This document shows, one piece after another, positions 62,080-64,000 of a DNA stretch of 64,000 bases. The notes beneath the pieces are model-generated. The model was not told the origin of the DNA. It searched no databases and was given only the letters and a program-made list of their open reading frames with translations. Position numbers and translations under genes: made by a program. Each line of letters opens with the position of its first letter. The first letter of the stretch is position 1. Origin of the DNA: CAWEDP01 sp963807925 (GTDB taxonomy: Bacteria > Acidobacteriota > Vicinamibacteria > Vicinamibacterales > CAVVIG01); NCBI GenBank assembly GCA_963807925.1, contig CAWEDP010000002.1, forward strand, positions 3,224,001 through 3,288,000. Reading direction: 5' to 3'.

Positions 62080-62833
62080 CGCACGCGAGAGCGAAGTAGA
62101 CCAGATAGCCGGCATAGCGATCCGCCGTTTTCTGAATCGGCGCCCGCGACCGTTCCGCTTGTTCGACGGCTTCGACGATCTTGCCAAAACTCGTATCCCG
62201 TCCGACGCGATCCACCACGATTTCCAGCGTGCCAGTTTGGTTGATGGTGCCCGCGTAGACGATGGCGTCGGGACTCTTCTCGACCGGCGTTGACTCACCC
62301 GTGATCGTGGCTTGGTCCACGTACGAATGACCGCTACGCACGCTGCCGTCGACGGCGATGCATTCGCCGGGCGCGACGAGCACGGCGTCTCCGACGCGTA
62401 TCTGGCTGAGTGCGATGCGGAGGGCACCGCTCCCCCGTCGGACGGTCGCCGTCGCCGGCAGAAAGTCGAGCAGGTCTTGAATGGCGCGCCGGCCACGGTC
62501 GACGGCGAGCCCTTCCAAGACCTCAGCCGCAAGCACGAAGGCCGTGATCACCAGTGCAGTGAAGAACTCGCCGATGACGAGCGCGGCCACGAGGGCGATC
62601 GTCATCGACAGTTCCATGGTCATGCGGCGCGCGCGAACGTTCTCCCATGCTTCATGGAAGATCGGCCAGCCACCGAGGATCGTCCCGACCAAGCCAATCA
62701 CGCTGACGCGAGCGAACGGCTCCCAGATACGAAACCACAGAGCCGCCGCCGCGACCGCGACGAACGCGATCCGTACGAGTTCAGTCCAGTCGACCTTCTC
62801 GGCGTGCTCGTGATTGTCGCGCCCGTCCTCCAT
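62063..62833 (-). pseudogene. P1B-type metal-transporting ATPase, N-terminal part (split by insertion)
   Basis: Starts at ATG 62833 with a short His-containing N-terminus (MEDGRDNHEHAEKVDW) and no separate metal-binding domain. The first transmembrane helices and the actuator domain with ATITGESTPVEK follow. The chain breaks at ACAALTFV, where the IS3-like element is inserted. It lies 10 bp after the RcnR/CsoR-like gene, forming one minus-strand operon. Confidence 0.85.
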
Positions 62834-62843
62834 GGAAGCGGTC

Positions 62844-63119
62844 CTATTTCAAGTACGAACGGATGATATCGACCAAGTCCTCAGCTGCCTGCCCCTCATC
62901 GGACTTGGCCCTCGCCCCACGAAACGCGTGGTCCCGGATGTGCCCCTCGAGTACCTCGGCCATGAGACTATCCATGGCACCCCGCGCTGACGCGATCAGA
63001 CGCAGGACATCGCCGCATTCCGCCTCACCGTCGAGCGCCCGTGCGAGGGCCTCGACTTGCCCACGAATGCGCGCCACCCGGTGCGCGAGTTTCCTCTTCT
63101 GCCGAATGGTATGCGACAT
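62844..63119 (-). CDS. RcnR/CsoR/FrmR-family metal-sensing repressor
   Basis: A 91-aa all-helical regulator starting MSHTIRQKRKLAHRVARIRG, with QVEALARALDGEAECGDVLR and EVLEGHIRDHAF. The Cys in EAEC and the His residues in GHIRDH match the RcnR-type metal site (Cys35/His60/His64 in the family), which points to nickel or cobalt rather than copper. The start at 63119 matches family length. It should repress the downstream ATPase gene until metal binds. Confidence 0.88.
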   Translation of the reverse strand: MSHTIRQKRKLAHRVARIRGQVEALARALDGEAECGDVLRLIASARGAMDSLMAEVLEGHIRDHAFRGARAKSDEGQAAEDLVDIIRSYLK

Positions 63120-63207
63120 GCGTGTAGTATACCCAGGTAGGCTATATATCGCGAGTGATGGGGTGATGGCTCGGGATGGAGCCTGCACTGCCGGTCAGAA
63201 AAGCGCG
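63120..63207 (-). promoter_or_regulatory. Promoter/operator region of the metal-export operon
   Basis: On the minus strand a -10-like TATACT lies 9-14 bp before the repressor start and is preceded by GCCTACCTGGG. The stretch TATACCCAGGTAGGCTATA (plus strand, about 63128-63146) is roughly symmetrical and is the likely site for autoregulation by the RcnR-like protein. Confidence 0.45.
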
Positions 63208-64000
63208 CTAGAACGGAACGGACACTTGGAGTTGAACGGCTCTTGGGGTGACGAAGTGCGTACCCGAGAAGGTCGACAGGAAGTTGTAGAGGGCAACGGT
63301 GTCGAGGAGATTGATAATCGTCAGGCGAAGGCGGAGGGGCACGCGTCCGATCGTTAGTTTGTCCAGTCCAACCGCTACGTCGAACAGATGATGCGGAACG
63401 ATGCGCGGCGGATTCGTGTCGTCGTTTTCCGTGCCTGGCGCGGGAATGTTGATGCGGGTGGCACCGAAATTCTCCGACGCACAGCTTCGCAGCGGCTGGC
63501 TTCGTGTGGCGACCAGGTCGCCACAGTACAACCCCATCTGGGCTTGCTCATCGCCCGTCAGATGCAAGGCCGTGGCATACGTCGGGACGGCGACGGCGAC
63601 CAGCCCGCTGTCGTACCGCCACGTCAGGCCGGCCCAGAACCCGAGCTTTCCGACGGATCGATATTCAAGGTGCGTGTTCTGTTGGAAGGGTTCGTCGTGA
63701 TCAGGCCGCGCGACCGGCGCGTAGTCCGCGCTGAACCTGAGCCCGCCAAGTTCAGGCCCGAACAGCCGTGAGCGCGTGTGCGACAACGTCGTGTACAGCT
63801 GCCAGCCGTGGGACTCCGGTAGCGCAATCCGCACGAGTCCGCCATCCTGCTTGGACTGACGGAACTGTACGGGAAACGCCAACGGCGTGTTCAGAATGAT
63901 GTCGAAATCGTACGCGCCCTGGGTGAATTTCCAGAAGTACTCCGCGTCGATCCGAATGCCCCGCCACATGTTTTGCTGGAGGCCGACATCGGTACTGATT
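63208..64000 (-). CDS. TonB-dependent receptor, C-terminal part (continues beyond the window)
   Basis: The frame is open to the right edge (ISTDVGLQQNMWRGIRIDAE). It contains the final beta-barrel strands, a loop with two Cys (LYCGDLV...LRSCASENF) that may form a disulfide, and ends in VQLQVSVPF with the C-terminal Phe required for barrel insertion. The stop is 88 bp before the RcnR-like start, so the receptor may belong to the same metal locus or simply end there. Confidence 0.85.
   Translation of the reverse strand, partial: ISTDVGLQQNMWRGIRIDAEYFWKFTQGAYDFDIILNTPLAFPVQFRQSKQDGGLVRIALPESHGWQLYTTLSHTRSRLFGPELGGLRFSADYAPVARPDHDEPFQQNTHLEYRSVGKLGFWAGLTWRYDSGLVAVAVPTYATALHLTGDEQAQMGLYCGDLVATRSQPLRSCASENFGATRINIPAPGTENDDTNPPRIVPHHLFDVAVGLDKLTIGRVPLRLRLTIINLLDTVALYNFLSTFSGTHFVTPRAVQLQVSVPF

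Overview
The window is high-GC bacterial chromosome. The nitrate/nitrite gene set, two TonB-dependent receptors (one clearly of the carboxypeptidase-regulatory-domain, Oar-like type) and the density of islands suggest an Acidobacteriota genome, perhaps Vicinamibacteria. That placement is inferred from gene content, not proven.

Layout. (1) 1-4.7 kb is a chromosomal operon: an assimilatory-nitrate-reductase-like molybdoenzyme (cut by the window edge), a four-cluster ferredoxin, a Rieske protein, a small membrane protein, an HPP-family (nitrite-transporter-like) protein and a frameshifted TSUP permease. Relics of an IS5-type transposase and of a DUF488 gene follow. (2) 5.76-32.5 kb is an island in a tRNA-Ser(GGA) gene. 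It is bounded by 57/58-bp repeats covering the 5' half of the tRNA and its upstream flank. It carries an Xis/integrase pair whose integrase lacks the first catalytic Arg, a second tyrosine recombinase, a TIR protein, an orphan M41-like protease, an orphan methylase, a nuclease-like/ParB-methyltransferase pair, a proteasome-like protein opposite a three-gene zinc-ribbon operon, a broken type III restriction-modification (R-M) system and a HExxH metallopeptidase. (3) 32.4-34 kb is a second, related Xis/integrase pair just beyond the right repeat, so islands have accumulated in tandem at this tRNA. (4) 34.5-38 kb is a chromosomal TonB receptor with one frameshift. (5) 38.4-52.8 kb is a mobile-element graveyard: an intact IS21 element (7-bp target duplication), two island genes, a large serine recombinase with two accessory ORFs, a DUF4160/HTH toxin-antitoxin-like pair, a second IS21 copy whose right end is missing, a frameshifted IS256 element and a helicase stump. 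(6) 53.06-57.06 kb is a 4,000-bp mini-island between two 52-bp 3' fragments of tRNA-Pro(CGG). It holds a DUF433/DUF5615 toxin-antitoxin-like pair and a single-chain TOTE conflict protein (primase, helicase, nuclease). (7) 57.4-59.2 kb has a tRNA-Asn 3' fragment and an IS110 element. (8) 59.5-64 kb is chromosomal metal homeostasis: an RcnR/CsoR-type repressor and a P1B-ATPase, the latter split by an IS3-like element with a 17-bp duplication, then the end of another TonB receptor.

Most genes of the islands look like defence, conflict or mobility functions. The most unusual sequence-level observations are a three-way-junction-like fold repeated behind three IS21 istB genes or remnants, nested inverted repeats beside the second tyrosine recombinase, a hairpin that buries a Shine-Dalgarno sequence, and the exact 4,000-bp tRNA-Pro cassette. 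Many frameshifts are confined to certain genes; some may be assembly errors rather than decay.
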